A stretch of DNA of 64,000 nt from CAVVNP01 sp963800235 (GTDB lineage Bacteria; Actinomycetota; Acidimicrobiia; Acidimicrobiales; Iamiaceae), in NCBI GenBank assembly GCA_963800235.1, contig CAWDAD010000001.1:1860001-1924000 (forward strand), read 5' to 3'. Of the stretch, positions 8,316-16,522 are shown one piece after another. The notes beneath the pieces were generated by a model, which saw only the letters and a program-made list of their open reading frames with translations, did no database searches and was not told the origin of the DNA. The position numbers and the translations under genes were made by a program. The stretch's first letter is position 1, and the number at the start of each line of letters is the position of its first letter.

Positions 8316-9197
8316 TCAGGACTCCCAGCCGTCGTAGCCGACCGACCAGAGCACCAGCCCCCGCGGGGGAGCCAGGTCGGCGGCTCGAGACCGGTCGCCG
8401 CTGCGGAGCACGGCGAGCACGTCGCCGGCGGTGAGCCGCCCGCTCCCGGCCGCGACGAGGGTGCCGACGATGCTGCGCACCATCTGGTGGCAGAACGCGG
8501 TGGCCTCGATCTCGAACCGGAGCAGCCCGTCGCCCTCGTCGGTCCAACCGGCGGCGACGACCCGGCGCACCAGCGAGGCCGGCGAGCCGTCGTCGCGCCG
8601 GGGTCGGCGGCAGAAGGCGGCGAAGTCGTGCTCGCCGATCAGCGGGTCGCAGGCCAGGTCGAGGGCGTAGCGGTCGAGCGGGCGCCCGACGTGCCAGCTG
8701 CGGTCGGCGAGGAACGGATCGGGCTCGGGGCGGGCCAGCACCAGGTAGCGGTACCGGCGCCACCGGGCCGAGAACCGGGCGTCGAAGTCCGGCTCGACCA
8801 CCGCCAGGTCGCGCACCGCGACCGCCGGGGCGACCATCCGGTTCACCCGGCGGGCCACCGCGCCCAGGTCGAGCCCCTCGGCGGGCGCGTCGAAGCTCAC
8901 CACCTGACCTCGGGCGTGGACCCCGGTGTCCGTGCGGCCGGCGCAGGCCAGCTCGACGGGGCGGCCGAGGGCGCGGTCCAGCGCATCGGTGAGGACCCCG
9001 GCGACGGTGCGCACACCCCGGTTGCGGGCGAAGCCGTGAAAGTCGACGCCGTGGTAGGCGACCGTCGCCCGGACCCGGACCCGGGCCACGTCGGGCTCGT
9101 CCGCTTCGTCCCGTTCGGTCGGTTCGTCCGGGATCGACGGTCCCTCCCCCGCCGGGTCGTCCACCGGCACGGGCGAGTCAGGGTCGAACAGCGTCAC
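8316..9197 (-). CDS. truA: tRNA pseudouridine(38-40) synthase
   Basis: Makes pseudouridine at positions 38-40 of the tRNA anticodon arm. The catalytic-aspartate motif 'CAGRTDTGVHARGQVVSF' lies near residue 88, followed by 'RVNRMVAPAVAVRDL', 'RYRYLVL' and the C-terminal 'FCHQMVRSIVGTLV'. The open frame extends further upstream, but homology starts near 'VRVRATVAYHGVDFHG'. I take GTG 9197, which leaves an acidic N-terminal leader of about 40 residues, a little longer than usual. In many bacteria truA follows rplQ; here they are separated by the FAD oxidoreductase, sigma factor and repeat array. Confidence 0.9.
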   Translation of the reverse strand: MTLFDPDSPVPVDDPAGEGPSIPDEPTERDEADEPDVARVRVRATVAYHGVDFHGFARNRGVRTVAGVLTDALDRALGRPVELACAGRTDTGVHARGQVVSFDAPAEGLDLGAVARRVNRMVAPAVAVRDLAVVEPDFDARFSARWRRYRYLVLARPEPDPFLADRSWHVGRPLDRYALDLACDPLIGEHDFAAFCRRPRRDDGSPASLVRRVVAAGWTDEGDGLLRFEIEATAFCHQMVRSIVGTLVAAGSGRLTAGDVLAVLRSGDRSRAADLAPPRGLVLWSVGYDGWES

Positions 9198-9300
9198 CGT
9201 CGCGACGCTAACGATCCGCCTCGCCGCCCTGCCCTCCGGCCTGTCACATCTGGACCGGCTGTCCCGTCGTCCCGGTGAGCGACCACGATCGGAGACCACC

Positions 9301-10626
9301 ATGCACCACGACCGCACCGACCGCACCGACCTGGCCCCCGCCGACGTCGCGGTGGTGGGTGGCGGCCTCGCCGGGCTCGCCGCCGCCTGCCACGCCGCCG
9401 GCGGATCCCGTCGGGTGGTGGTGCTCGACGGCCACCCGCTCGGGGGACGGGCCCGCACCGACCGGCGCGCCGGCTTCGCCTTCAACCGCGGCCCACGCGC
9501 CCTGTACGTCGCCGGCCCCGGCAGCCGGGTGCTCCGGGACCTCCGGATCGTCCCCCGGGGCGGTCAGCCGCCCGCCCGGGGGGCCAGGGGGCTGCGGGGC
9601 GGTCGGCTGGGTCTGCTGCCGGGGACCGCCGGCAGCCTGCTGCGCACCGATCTCCTGGGCGCCCGCTCGAAGGTCGACATCGCCCGGTTCCTCCGGCACC
9701 TCCCCCGGATCGACGCCGCCCGCCACGCCGGAACCAGCCTGGCCGACTGGCTCGGGGCGACCGGCCTGCGGGCCGACGCCGTGGATCTGATGCGTGCCGT
9801 CACCCGGGTCGCGACCTACGTCGACGACCCGGTCGGGCTGAGCGCCGACGTGGCCATCCGCCAGGTGCAGCTCGCCCTCGACCGGGGCGTCCGCTACCTC
9901 GACGGAGGGTTCCAGCAGCTGGTCGACGCCCTCGCCCACGAGGCCGGGCGGCGCGGCGTCGACCTGCAGGTCGGCGACGGGATCGAGGGCGTCGCCGGAG
10001 AGGCTGGGCGCTTCGAGCTGACCACCAGCTCGGGACGGACCGTCACCGCGCGGGCGGTCGTGCTGGCGGCGGGCTCGCCGGACGCGACCGCCGGGCTGCT
10101 CACCCGTCTGGACGGAGCACCCGACTCGTGGTCCCGGCTGGCGCCTCCGCCGGGCGCAGCCTGCCTCGAGCTCGGGCTCGGCCGCCCGGGCCCCATCCGC
10201 ACCGTGTTCGGCGTCGACGTCCCGCTCTACCTCAGCCACCACGCGCCGCCGGCGCAAGGGCTGGCCCCCGACGGGATGGCCGTGGTCCACGTCATGCGGT
10301 ACCAGGCACCGGACCACCCGACCTCGCCGGAGGCCGACCGACGGCAGCTCCGGGACCTGGCCGCCCTCGCCGGCATCGACGACCGCCTGGTGGAGCAGGA
10401 GCGGTTCCTCGCCCGGATGCCGGTGAACGGCGGCTACCCGCGCCCGAGCGACGGTGGCCTCGGCGGCCGGCCGCCGGTGGGCCTCGAGGACCGGCCGGGG
10501 CTGTTCGTGGCCGGCGACTGGGTGGGTCCCGTCGGGTTCCTGGCCGACGCCGCCCTGGCGAGCGGCGCCCAGGCCGGTCGACGGGCCGGCATGGCCGCCG
10601 ACCGACCGGCACACTCGATGGCATGA
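9301..10626 (+). CDS. FAD-dependent amine-oxidase / phytoene-desaturase-like oxidoreductase
   Basis: A 441-residue flavoprotein of the NAD(P)/FAD-dependent oxidoreductase superfamily. The dinucleotide-binding Rossmann motif is 'VAVVGGGLAGLAAACHAAG' at about residues 15-33, followed by 'GGRARTDRRAGFAFNRGPRA', typical of carotenoid-desaturase or protoporphyrinogen-oxidase-like enzymes. A C-terminal FAD motif reads 'GLFVAGDWVGPVGFLADAAL'. The substrate cannot be told from sequence. It overlaps the downstream ECF41 sigma gene by 4 bp (ATGA), so the two are co-translated; ECF41 factors are known to sit beside oxidoreductase, epimerase or carboxymuconolactone decarboxylase genes, making this the likely partner or target. 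Confidence 0.8.
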   Translation: MHHDRTDRTDLAPADVAVVGGGLAGLAAACHAAGGSRRVVVLDGHPLGGRARTDRRAGFAFNRGPRALYVAGPGSRVLRDLRIVPRGGQPPARGARGLRGGRLGLLPGTAGSLLRTDLLGARSKVDIARFLRHLPRIDAARHAGTSLADWLGATGLRADAVDLMRAVTRVATYVDDPVGLSADVAIRQVQLALDRGVRYLDGGFQQLVDALAHEAGRRGVDLQVGDGIEGVAGEAGRFELTTSSGRTVTARAVVLAAGSPDATAGLLTRLDGAPDSWSRLAPPPGAACLELGLGRPGPIRTVFGVDVPLYLSHHAPPAQGLAPDGMAVVHVMRYQAPDHPTSPEADRRQLRDLAALAGIDDRLVEQERFLARMPVNGGYPRPSDGGLGGRPPVGLEDRPGLFVAGDWVGPVGFLADAALASGAQAGRRAGMAADRPAHSMA

Positions 10627-11480
10627 GCCCGGACGCCGTCGCCACCTTCGAGGCGGAGCACGCCCGACTGGTGGGCCTCGCCTACCGGATCACCGGTTCG
10701 CGGGCCGAGGCCGACGACGTGGTCCAGGACGCCTGGATCCGCTGGCAGGGTGCCGAGGCCGACGTCGACCGCCCGGCCGCCTGGCTCACCACGGTGACCT
10801 CGCGCCTCGCCCTCGACCGCCTCCGCTCGGCGCGGCACCGGCGCGAGGAGTACCCCGGCCCGTGGCTGCCGGAGCCGCTGGCGACCGAGCCCGGTCCCGG
10901 CGAGCTGGCCGAGCTGGCCGACTCGCTGACCTACGGCTTCCTGACCGTGCTCGAGCGACTCGGACCCACCGAGCGGGTGGTCCTCCTGCTGGCCGACGTG
11001 TTCGGGATGCCCATGAGCGAGATCGCGGCCGTCGTCGACCGGAGCGAGGTCGCCACCCGCCAGGTCGCCAGCCGGGCCCGGACCCGGGTGCGCGAGGAGC
11101 GGACGCGCTTCGCCACCAACGACGACGCCGCCTGGCAGGCCACCGTCGCCTTCCTCGCCGCCGCCCAGGAGGGCGACCTCGACGGGCTGGTGCGCATGTT
11201 GAGCGACGACGCCCTGATGCTCACCGACGGGGGGCCGGACATCCACGCCGCCCGGCGTCCGGTGGTCGGCCCGACGAGGATCGCCCGGTTCGTGGCCAAC
11301 GTGACCAAGCGGCTCCAGCCCGCCGACGTGATCGAGCTGGCCACGGTGAACGGGGTCCCGGGCCTGGTGGTCCGCTCCCCCGACGGGCGGGCCCAGCTGG
11401 CCATGGCCGTCGAGGCCGATGCCGGTGGCATCCACCACCTCTACGCGGTCAACAACCCCGACAAGCTCGCCCGCCTCTGA
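10623..11480 (+). CDS. ECF41-group RNA polymerase sigma factor (SigJ-like) with SnoaL-like C-terminal domain
   Basis: A 285-residue extracytoplasmic-function sigma factor. Region 2 is 'HARLVGLAYRITGSRAEADD' and the following helices, the linker contains 'WLPEPL', and region 4 is 'LGPTERVVLLLADVFGMPMS...EIA'. A C-terminal SnoaL-like domain of about 110 residues ends in 'NNPDKLARL'. The WLPEP linker and NPDKL tail are diagnostic for ECF41, where the C-terminal domain replaces a separate anti-sigma factor and tunes activity. The ATG overlaps the stop codon of the FAD oxidoreductase. Confidence 0.9.
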   Translation: MSPDAVATFEAEHARLVGLAYRITGSRAEADDVVQDAWIRWQGAEADVDRPAAWLTTVTSRLALDRLRSARHRREEYPGPWLPEPLATEPGPGELAELADSLTYGFLTVLERLGPTERVVLLLADVFGMPMSEIAAVVDRSEVATRQVASRARTRVREERTRFATNDDAAWQATVAFLAAAQEGDLDGLVRMLSDDALMLTDGGPDIHAARRPVVGPTRIARFVANVTKRLQPADVIELATVNGVPGLVVRSPDGRAQLAMAVEADAGGIHHLYAVNNPDKLARL

Positions 11481-11492
11481 GACGGACCGGGT

Positions 11493-11884
11493 GAGCAACA
11501 CGGCCGCGGGGTGGCGCAATTCATGCGCCACCCGAGCGGAGGAGGCTGGGGTTGGGGCCCCAGCCGGGAGAGCAACACGGCCGCGGGGTGGCGCAATTCA
11601 TGCGCCACCCGAGCGGAGGAGGCTGGGGTTGGGGCCCCAGCCGGGAGAGCAACACGGCCGCGGGGTGGCGCAATTCATGCGCCACCCGAGCGGAGGAGGC
11701 TGGGGTTGGGGCCCCAGCCGGGAGAGCAACACGGCCGCGGGGTGGCGCAATTCATGCGCCACCCGAGCGGAGGAGGCTGGGGTTGGGGCCCCAGCCGGGA
11801 GAGCAACACGGCCGCGGGGTGGCGCAATTCATGCGCCACCCGAGCGGAGGAGGCTGGGGTTGGGGCCCCAGCCGGGAGAGCAAC
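11493..11884. repeat. Five perfect tandem copies of a 77-bp unit, each with two hairpins
   Basis: Copies begin at 11493, 11570, 11647, 11724 and 11801, and a 7-bp stub of a sixth begins at 11878. All five look identical. Each unit holds two inverted repeats: GGGTGGCGCA-ATTCA-TGCGCCACCC (10-bp stem, 5-nt loop) and GGCTGGGG-TTGGGG-CCCCAGCC (8-bp stem, 6-nt loop). The array fills the 409-bp gap between the convergent ECF41 gene and rplQ, so it would be transcribed from either side and may serve as a multi-hairpin bidirectional terminator. The unit is not a multiple of three, so the open frames across it are not evidence of coding. Apart from the array this gap holds nothing I recognise. Confidence 0.95.
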
Positions 11885-11889
11885 CCCGT

Positions 11890-12243
11890 TCAGACCAGCT
11901 CGATGCGGGCCATCGGCGCGTTGTCGCCGTGGCGCGGACCCAGCTTGAGGATCCGGGTGTAGCCGCCGTTGCGGGTCTGGTACCGGGGACCGACGTCGTC
12001 GAACAGCTTGGCGGCGATCTCCTTGTCGTTCAGGTACGACACCACCTGGCGATGGTTGTGGAGGCCGCCCTTCTTGGCCTTGGTGATCAGCTTCTCGGCC
12101 ACCGGTCGCAGCGCCTTGGCCTTGGCCTCGGTCGTCACGATGCCCTCGGCGGCGACGAGCGAGCACACCAGGTTGGCCATCATCAGGCGCTGGTGGGCGG
12201 CGTCGCCGCCGAAGCGGCGAGCCTTGCGGGGACGGCCGGGCAT
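11890..12243 (-). CDS. rplQ: 50S ribosomal protein L17
   Basis: Large-subunit protein near the exit tunnel. The 117 residues begin 'MPGRPRKARRFGGDAAHQRL' and include 'GIVTTEAKAKALRPVAEKLI' and 'RNGGYTRILKLGPRHGDNAP', all classic L17. It starts one base downstream of the rpoA stop, completing the alpha operon, and its 3' end runs into the 77-bp hairpin repeats. Confidence 0.96.
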   Translation of the reverse strand: MPGRPRKARRFGGDAAHQRLMMANLVCSLVAAEGIVTTEAKAKALRPVAEKLITKAKKGGLHNHRQVVSYLNDKEIAAKLFDDVGPRYQTRNGGYTRILKLGPRHGDNAPMARIELV

Positions 12244-12244
12244 G

Positions 12245-13183
12245 TCAGTCGAGCCCCCGCAGCTTGAGGCCCCGCTCGTCGAGCTTCTGGATGACCTCGT
12301 CGAGGGACTTCTGGCCGAAGTTGGTGATGGCCAGCAGGTCGTCCTCGCTCTTGCGGAGCAGCTCACCGATGGTGTTGACCTGGGCCCGCTTGAGGCAGTT
12401 GCGGGGCCGCTCGGACAGGTCGAGGTCCTCGATGGCCAGCTCGAGGTCGGGCGAGCCGGTCAGGGCGGTGGCGGTCTCGCCCAGCTCGAGGCCCTGGGGC
12501 TCGTCGCTCATCTCCTCGACGAGCTGGACCAGCGAGCGCAGCGTGGCGCCGGAGGAGGCGAGGGCCTCGCGCGGCGAGATGGAGCCGTCGGTCTCGATGT
12601 CGAGCACCAGCCGGTCGTAGTTGGTGTCCATCTCGACGCGGGTCGGCTCGACGGTGAAGGTGACCCGCCGGACCGGCGAGAAGATCGAGTCGACCGGGAT
12701 GACGCCGATGGTGTTGCCGGTCTTGTTGCGGTCGGCGCTGCGGTAGCCGCAGCCCCGGTCGATGGTGATGTCGAGGGCCAGCCGCCCCTTGGAGTTGAGC
12801 GAGGCGATGGCCAGGTCGCCGTTCAGGATCTCGATGTCGGAGGTGACCTGGATGTCGCTGGCGGTCACCTCGGCCGGCCCGCGGGCGTCGAGGCGCACGG
12901 TGACCGGCTCGTCCGCGGTCGAGGTCACGACCACGTCCTTGAGGTTCAAGATGATGTCGGTGACGTCCTCGGTGACGCCGGCGATGGTGTCGAACTCGTG
13001 GAGCGCGTCGTCGAAGCGCACCTGGGTGATGGCGGCACCGGGGATGGACGACAGGAGGGTGCGGCGCAGCGAGTTGCCGAGCGTGTGGCCGAAGCCGGGC
13101 TCGAGCGGGCTGATGGCGAACTGCTGCCGGTTGCCGTCGGGGTCGGCGACCGGCTCGACCGTCGGGCGCTGAATGACCAGCAT
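12245..13183 (-). CDS. rpoA: DNA-directed RNA polymerase subunit alpha
   Basis: The 312-residue alpha subunit nucleates polymerase assembly. The N-terminal dimerisation domain shows 'EPGFGHTLGNSLRRTLLSSI' (around residues 28-47). The C-terminal domain, after an acidic linker with 'EEMSDEPQGLELGE', has 'LSERPRNCLKRAQVNTIGEL' and 'LAITNFGQKSLDEV', the helix-hairpin-helix that touches UP elements and activators. Reading frame intact. Confidence 0.97.
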   Translation of the reverse strand: MLVIQRPTVEPVADPDGNRQQFAISPLEPGFGHTLGNSLRRTLLSSIPGAAITQVRFDDALHEFDTIAGVTEDVTDIILNLKDVVVTSTADEPVTVRLDARGPAEVTASDIQVTSDIEILNGDLAIASLNSKGRLALDITIDRGCGYRSADRNKTGNTIGVIPVDSIFSPVRRVTFTVEPTRVEMDTNYDRLVLDIETDGSISPREALASSGATLRSLVQLVEEMSDEPQGLELGETATALTGSPDLELAIEDLDLSERPRNCLKRAQVNTIGELLRKSEDDLLAITNFGQKSLDEVIQKLDERGLKLRGLD

Positions 13184-13264
13184 GACTTGCCTACCTCTGG
13201 TGTTCGGGAGCGGGAGGGACGGGTGCGGCGCGAGCGGCGGCTGGGAGCGGCCGGGGCGCCGGGA

Positions 13265-13879
13265 TCACTTGCTGTAGAGCTCGACGATCAGCTGCTCGCG
13301 GACGGGCACGTCGATCTGCTCGCGCAGCGGGAGCTGGCGCACCGTGACCTGCTGACCGCCCTCGCCGGCGTCCAACCAGGCCGGGACGATGGCGTCGAGG
13401 GTGTCCATGTTGTGGCGGATCACGATCATCGAGCGGGCCTTGTCGCGCAGCGAGACCACGTCGCCGGCGCGGACCCGGTAGCTCGGGATGTCGACCCGCT
13501 TGCCGTTCACGTCGATCATGCCGTGGTTGACGAACTGGCGGGCCTGGGGCCGGGTCGACGCCCAGCCGGCGCGGAACACGATGTTGTCGAGCCGGGACTC
13601 GAGCATCCGCATCAGGTTGTCGCCGGTGACGCCCTTCTGGCGATTGGCCTCGCGGAAGAGGTTCTCGAACTGGCGCTCGAGGATGCCGTAGATGTGCTTG
13701 GCCTTCTGCTTCTCGGCCAGCTGGAGCGAGTACTCCGACGGTTGCCGACGCCGGCGCCGGCCGTGCTCGCCGGGCGGGTACGGCCGCCGGTCGAGGGCGC
13801 GACGGCCCTTCTCGTTCTCGAAGAGGTTGACGCCGAAGCGCCTCGACAGCTTGACCTTGGGTCCGGTGTAGCGAGCCAT
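13265..13879 (-). CDS. rpsD: 30S ribosomal protein S4
   Basis: Primary 16S rRNA binder; 204 residues beginning 'MARYTGPKVKLSRRFGVNL'. The S4 RNA-binding domain is 'LDNIVFRAGWASTRPQARQF' followed by 'VNHGMIDVNGKRVDIPSY'. It lacks the four-cysteine zinc motif found in some S4 variants, so it is the zinc-free form. Frame intact; 10 bp from rpsK. Confidence 0.96.
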   Translation of the reverse strand: MARYTGPKVKLSRRFGVNLFENEKGRRALDRRPYPPGEHGRRRRRQPSEYSLQLAEKQKAKHIYGILERQFENLFREANRQKGVTGDNLMRMLESRLDNIVFRAGWASTRPQARQFVNHGMIDVNGKRVDIPSYRVRAGDVVSLRDKARSMIVIRHNMDTLDAIVPAWLDAGEGGQQVTVRQLPLREQIDVPVREQLIVELYSK

Positions 13880-13889
13880 GTCGTCCCCC

Positions 13890-14288
13890 TCAGACCCGGC
13901 GCCGCTTGGGCGGGCGGCAGCCGTTGTGCGGGACCGGGGTCACGTCCTTGATCCCGGTGATCTCGATGCCGGTGCTCTGCAGCGACCGGATGGCGGTCTC
14001 ACGACCCGATCCCGGGCCCTTCACCACCACGTCGACCTTGCGGACGCCGTGCTCCATGGCGCGGCGGGCGCACTGCTCGGCAGCCATCTGGGCGGCGAAG
14101 GGGGTCGACTTGCGAGAACCCTTGAACCCGACGTTGCCGGCCGAGGCCCACGACAGGACGTTGCCCTCGTGGTCGGTGATGGCGACGATCGTGTTGTTGA
14201 ACGAGCTCTTGATGTGGGCCACGCCGTAGGCCACGTTCTTGCGCTCGCGCTTGCGGGGGCGTCGGCCTCCCGGCTTCGGCTTGGCCAC
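13890..14288 (-). CDS. rpsK: 30S ribosomal protein S11
   Basis: Platform protein contacting mRNA near the E site. The 132-residue product contains 'AHIKSSFNNTIVAITDHEGN' and ends 'DVTPVPHNGCRPPKRRRV', the standard S11 C-terminus. It lies 3 bp from rpsM in the usual alpha-operon order. Confidence 0.96.
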   Translation of the reverse strand: MAKPKPGGRRPRKRERKNVAYGVAHIKSSFNNTIVAITDHEGNVLSWASAGNVGFKGSRKSTPFAAQMAAEQCARRAMEHGVRKVDVVVKGPGSGRETAIRSLQSTGIEITGIKDVTPVPHNGCRPPKRRRV

Positions 14289-14291
14289 GGG

Positions 14292-14669
14292 CTACTTCCT
14301 CACCTTCTTCTTCCCGGCAACGGTCTTCTTCGGACCCTTGCGGGTCCGGGCGTTGGTGTGGGTGCGCTGGCCGTGCACGGGCAGGCCCTTGCGGTGCCGG
14401 ATGCCCTGGTAGCACTCGATCTCCATCTTGCGCTTGATGTCCTGCTGGACCTCGCGCTTGAGATCGCCCTCCACCTTCAGGTTGGTGTCGATGTAGCCAC
14501 GGATCCGCGAGACCTCCTGCTCGGTGAGGTCGCGGACCCGGGTGTTCGGGTCGATCTCGGTGGCCGCGCAGATGCTCTGCGCCTTGGTGCGCCCGATCCC
14601 GTAGATGTAGGTCAGCGAGATCTCGAGGCGCTTCTCGCGGGGGACGTCGACGCCGGCGATGCGTGCCAT
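14292..14669 (-). CDS. rpsM: 30S ribosomal protein S13
   Basis: Head protein contacting the P-site tRNA and intersubunit bridge B1. The 125 residues begin 'MARIAGVDVPREKRLEISLT' and contain 'YIYGIGRTKAQSIC', 'RGYIDTNLKVEGDLKREV' and the conserved 'GIRHRKGLPVHGQRTHTNAR'. Frame intact. Confidence 0.96.
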   Translation of the reverse strand: MARIAGVDVPREKRLEISLTYIYGIGRTKAQSICAATEIDPNTRVRDLTEQEVSRIRGYIDTNLKVEGDLKREVQQDIKRKMEIECYQGIRHRKGLPVHGQRTHTNARTRKGPKKTVAGKKKVRK

Positions 14670-14783
14670 CTAGCCCTGCCTCTGCTTGTGTCGTGGGTTC
14701 TGGCAGATGACCTGGACGCGACCGTGCCGGCGGATCACCTTGCACTTCTCACAGATGGGTTTGACGCTGGGGCGAACTTTCAT
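14670..14783 (-). CDS. rpmJ: 50S ribosomal protein L36 (zinc form)
   Basis: A 37-residue protein translated from the minus strand: 'MKVRPSVKPICEKCKVIRRH' followed by 'GRVQVICQNPRHKQRQG'. The C-x2-C...C...H pattern (CEKC, C, H) is the zinc-binding L36 form. Its ATG overlaps the infA stop (TGATG) and its stop codon immediately precedes rpsM. No frame damage. Confidence 0.95.
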   Translation of the reverse strand: MKVRPSVKPICEKCKVIRRHGRVQVICQNPRHKQRQG

Positions 14784-15007
14784 CACTTGTACCGGTAGGT
14801 GATCCGACCTCGTTCGAGGTCATAGGGGGTGAGCTCGACCTGCACCTTGTCGCCCGGGAGGATGCGGATGTAGTGCATGCGCATCTTCCCCGAGATGTGG
14901 GCGAGGACCTTGTGGCCGTTGTCGAGCTCGACGCGGAACATGGCGTTCGGCAGCGGCTCGATGACGGTCCCTTCGAGGACGATCGCATCTTCTTTGGGCT
15001 TGGGCAG
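14783..15007 (-). CDS. infA: Translation initiation factor IF-1 (non-standard or damaged start)
   Basis: An OB-fold factor that blocks the A site during initiation. The translated core 'VIEPLPNAMFRVELDNGHKV', 'LAHISGKMRMHYIRILPGDK' and 'YDLERGRITYRYK' is unmistakable. No ATG, GTG or TTG is available in frame; the only candidate is CTG at 15007, with AGGAG 8 nt upstream. Related proteins probably begin MPKPK; deleting one base (the C at 15007 on the coding strand) would restore ATG-CCC-AAG. This matches the one-base insertions seen elsewhere in the window, so I suspect a consensus error over a true CTG start. Confidence 0.88.
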   Translation of the reverse strand: MPKPKEDAIVLEGTVIEPLPNAMFRVELDNGHKVLAHISGKMRMHYIRILPGDKVQVELTPYDLERGRITYRYK

Positions 15008-15082
15008 TGGAACAGCTCCTGGACTTGGCGCGTCGCTCGGCGGGCCCGCGCGAAACCAACGGGCCGCCGAAACCGACGGATC

Positions 15083-15112
15083 ACCCTACCGGCGTGGCTG
15101 ATCCGGCTCCAA
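15083..15112 (-). promoter_or_regulatory. Possible promoter of infA-rpmJ-rpsM-rpsK-rpsD-rpoA-rplQ
   Basis: On the minus strand, TTGGAG (15107-15112) and TAGGGT (15083-15088) are 18 bp apart, placing a start about 70 nt before infA. A dedicated promoter would be expected, since infA is detached here from the upstream secY-adk-map genes. Confidence 0.4.
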
Positions 15113-15166
15113 CTCCCGGGCGCGAGGAGCGCTCGCTGCGGCCTCGTGTCGGCCATCATTGTCGAC

Positions 15167-16522
15167 ATGACCTGGTGGGGAGATCGGCGGACGTCGTTGC
15201 GGAACGCGCTACCCGTACCGCTCGTCGTGGTGTTGCTCGCGGCGGGTGTCCTCCAAGGTCTCGTCCTCTGGCGAGCGCACCACGCAGCCGGCGTCGACGT
15301 CCTCACCAACGATTCCCACGACTACATCCGCCTGGCTCGTGCACTCGTCGCCGACAACCGCTACCTGATCTACCCCGGCGGCCCCCCCGCTGTCCTGCGA
15401 TCACCCGGCTATCCCCTCTTCCTCGCGCTGGTGTGGGCGGTCACGCCGAACTCACCTTGGTACGGGTTGGTGGCGCAATCAGTCGTCGCCGTCGTTGGAC
15501 TGGTCCTGCTGTACCACCTCGTCATCCGGGTGATCGGTGGGCCCTGGGTGGCCCTGGCCGCAACCGCCTTCGTGGCGCTCGACCCCACGTGGATCCTCTC
15601 CGCCGGCCGAGTACTCAGCGAGACGCTGTTCACCGCGCTGCTCCTCGGTTTCGTGTTGCTCTGCACCGGGATCGGACGGACGGGCCGTCCGGCGCCGCGA
15701 CTCCTCGCCGCCGGGACGGTGCTCGCAGCGGCGACGTTCGTGCGTCCTACGACCTACTACCTCCCCGTACTGGTCGTCGCGCTCCTGCTCGTCGCAGCCC
15801 GGCGCTGGCGCTGGGACCGGCGCACCACCACGACCGCTATCGGCGCCTTCCTGCTCCCTGCGGTGCTGCTCTGCGGAGGGTGGCAGATCCGCAACCACCT
15901 GGCCGTCGGCACCTGGACCTTCGCCGGGGTGCAGAACTTCAACCTGTACTACTTCTGGGCTGCACCGGCCTTGGCCATCGACGAGCAACAGGACCCGGCG
16001 ATCGTGCGCGACCAGTTCACGCGCGACGTCGGCACCTACTCCAACCGGGCGGCGCAGGAGCAGCGCATCCCGGATCGCTATCCGACGGTCGGCTCGTGGT
16101 ACGACGACCTCGGTGCTCGAGGGCTGGCGGTGCTCCGCGCCCACCCGGCTGGTGCGACCCGACTGGCGTGGACGAGCGCGAAGCGGTTCATGACCGCCAC
16201 GCCCGACGCCACCATCGACCGCTACCTGGGTGCGGCGCGGCCCGAACCGGTCCGAGCGTTGCAGGGGCAGTGGGCGCCCCTCCTGCTGTGCGCAGCAGCG
16301 ATCGGGCTCGTGCCCATCGTGCGGCGCGGATCACCCGATCGGTTCGCCGGGATCCTCGTCGTCGGTGCTGCGATGTATCTGATGGTCACCTCCGCGGGTG
16401 CCGGCGCCGACACCCGGTTTCGCGTGCCGATCACGCCCCTCCTCGCCGTCGTCGCGGCTGCAGGCGCGTCTGCGACCGCCGCCACGCAACGACGGGTCAG
16501 GCGTCGACGGTCATGCCCATGA
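15167..16522 (+). CDS. Multi-pass membrane glycosyltransferase, GT39/ArnT-like (GT-C fold)
   Basis: A 451-residue integral membrane protein with an N-terminal transmembrane helix ('PVPLVVVLLAAGVLQGLVLW'), then a periplasmic-loop motif 'LTNDSHDYIRLARAL' resembling the acidic first loop of GT-C enzymes, then 'RSPGYPLFLALVWAV' and about eight further hydrophobic segments. A soluble-looking stretch lies at about residues 270-370. Family enzymes use polyprenyl-phosphate sugars to glycosylate proteins or lipids outside the membrane; the substrate here is unknown. ATG 15167 begins 'MTWWGDRRTSLRN'. The gene is inserted between infA (divergent) and the nitronate monooxygenase gene (convergent, 26-bp overlap of the 3' ends). 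Confidence 0.65.
   Translation: MTWWGDRRTSLRNALPVPLVVVLLAAGVLQGLVLWRAHHAAGVDVLTNDSHDYIRLARALVADNRYLIYPGGPPAVLRSPGYPLFLALVWAVTPNSPWYGLVAQSVVAVVGLVLLYHLVIRVIGGPWVALAATAFVALDPTWILSAGRVLSETLFTALLLGFVLLCTGIGRTGRPAPRLLAAGTVLAAATFVRPTTYYLPVLVVALLLVAARRWRWDRRTTTTAIGAFLLPAVLLCGGWQIRNHLAVGTWTFAGVQNFNLYYFWAAPALAIDEQQDPAIVRDQFTRDVGTYSNRAAQEQRIPDRYPTVGSWYDDLGARGLAVLRAHPAGATRLAWTSAKRFMTATPDATIDRYLGAARPEPVRALQGQWAPLLLCAAAIGLVPIVRRGSPDRFAGILVVGAAMYLMVTSAGAGADTRFRVPITPLLAVVAAAGASATAATQRRVRRRRSCP

Noticed and set aside
11493..11884. A CRISPR array.
   Set aside because: The 77-bp units are identical end to end with no unique spacers, and no cas genes are present.
11511..11948. A repeat protein encoded across the 77-bp array.
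   Set aside because: The unit is not divisible by three, several frames are open because of base composition, and the array lies between two convergent stop codons with no ribosome binding site.
14670..14783. A frameshift in rpmJ.
   Set aside because: A first reading suggested an extra T in a short run, but rechecking shows a clean 37-codon frame ending at TAG 14670.
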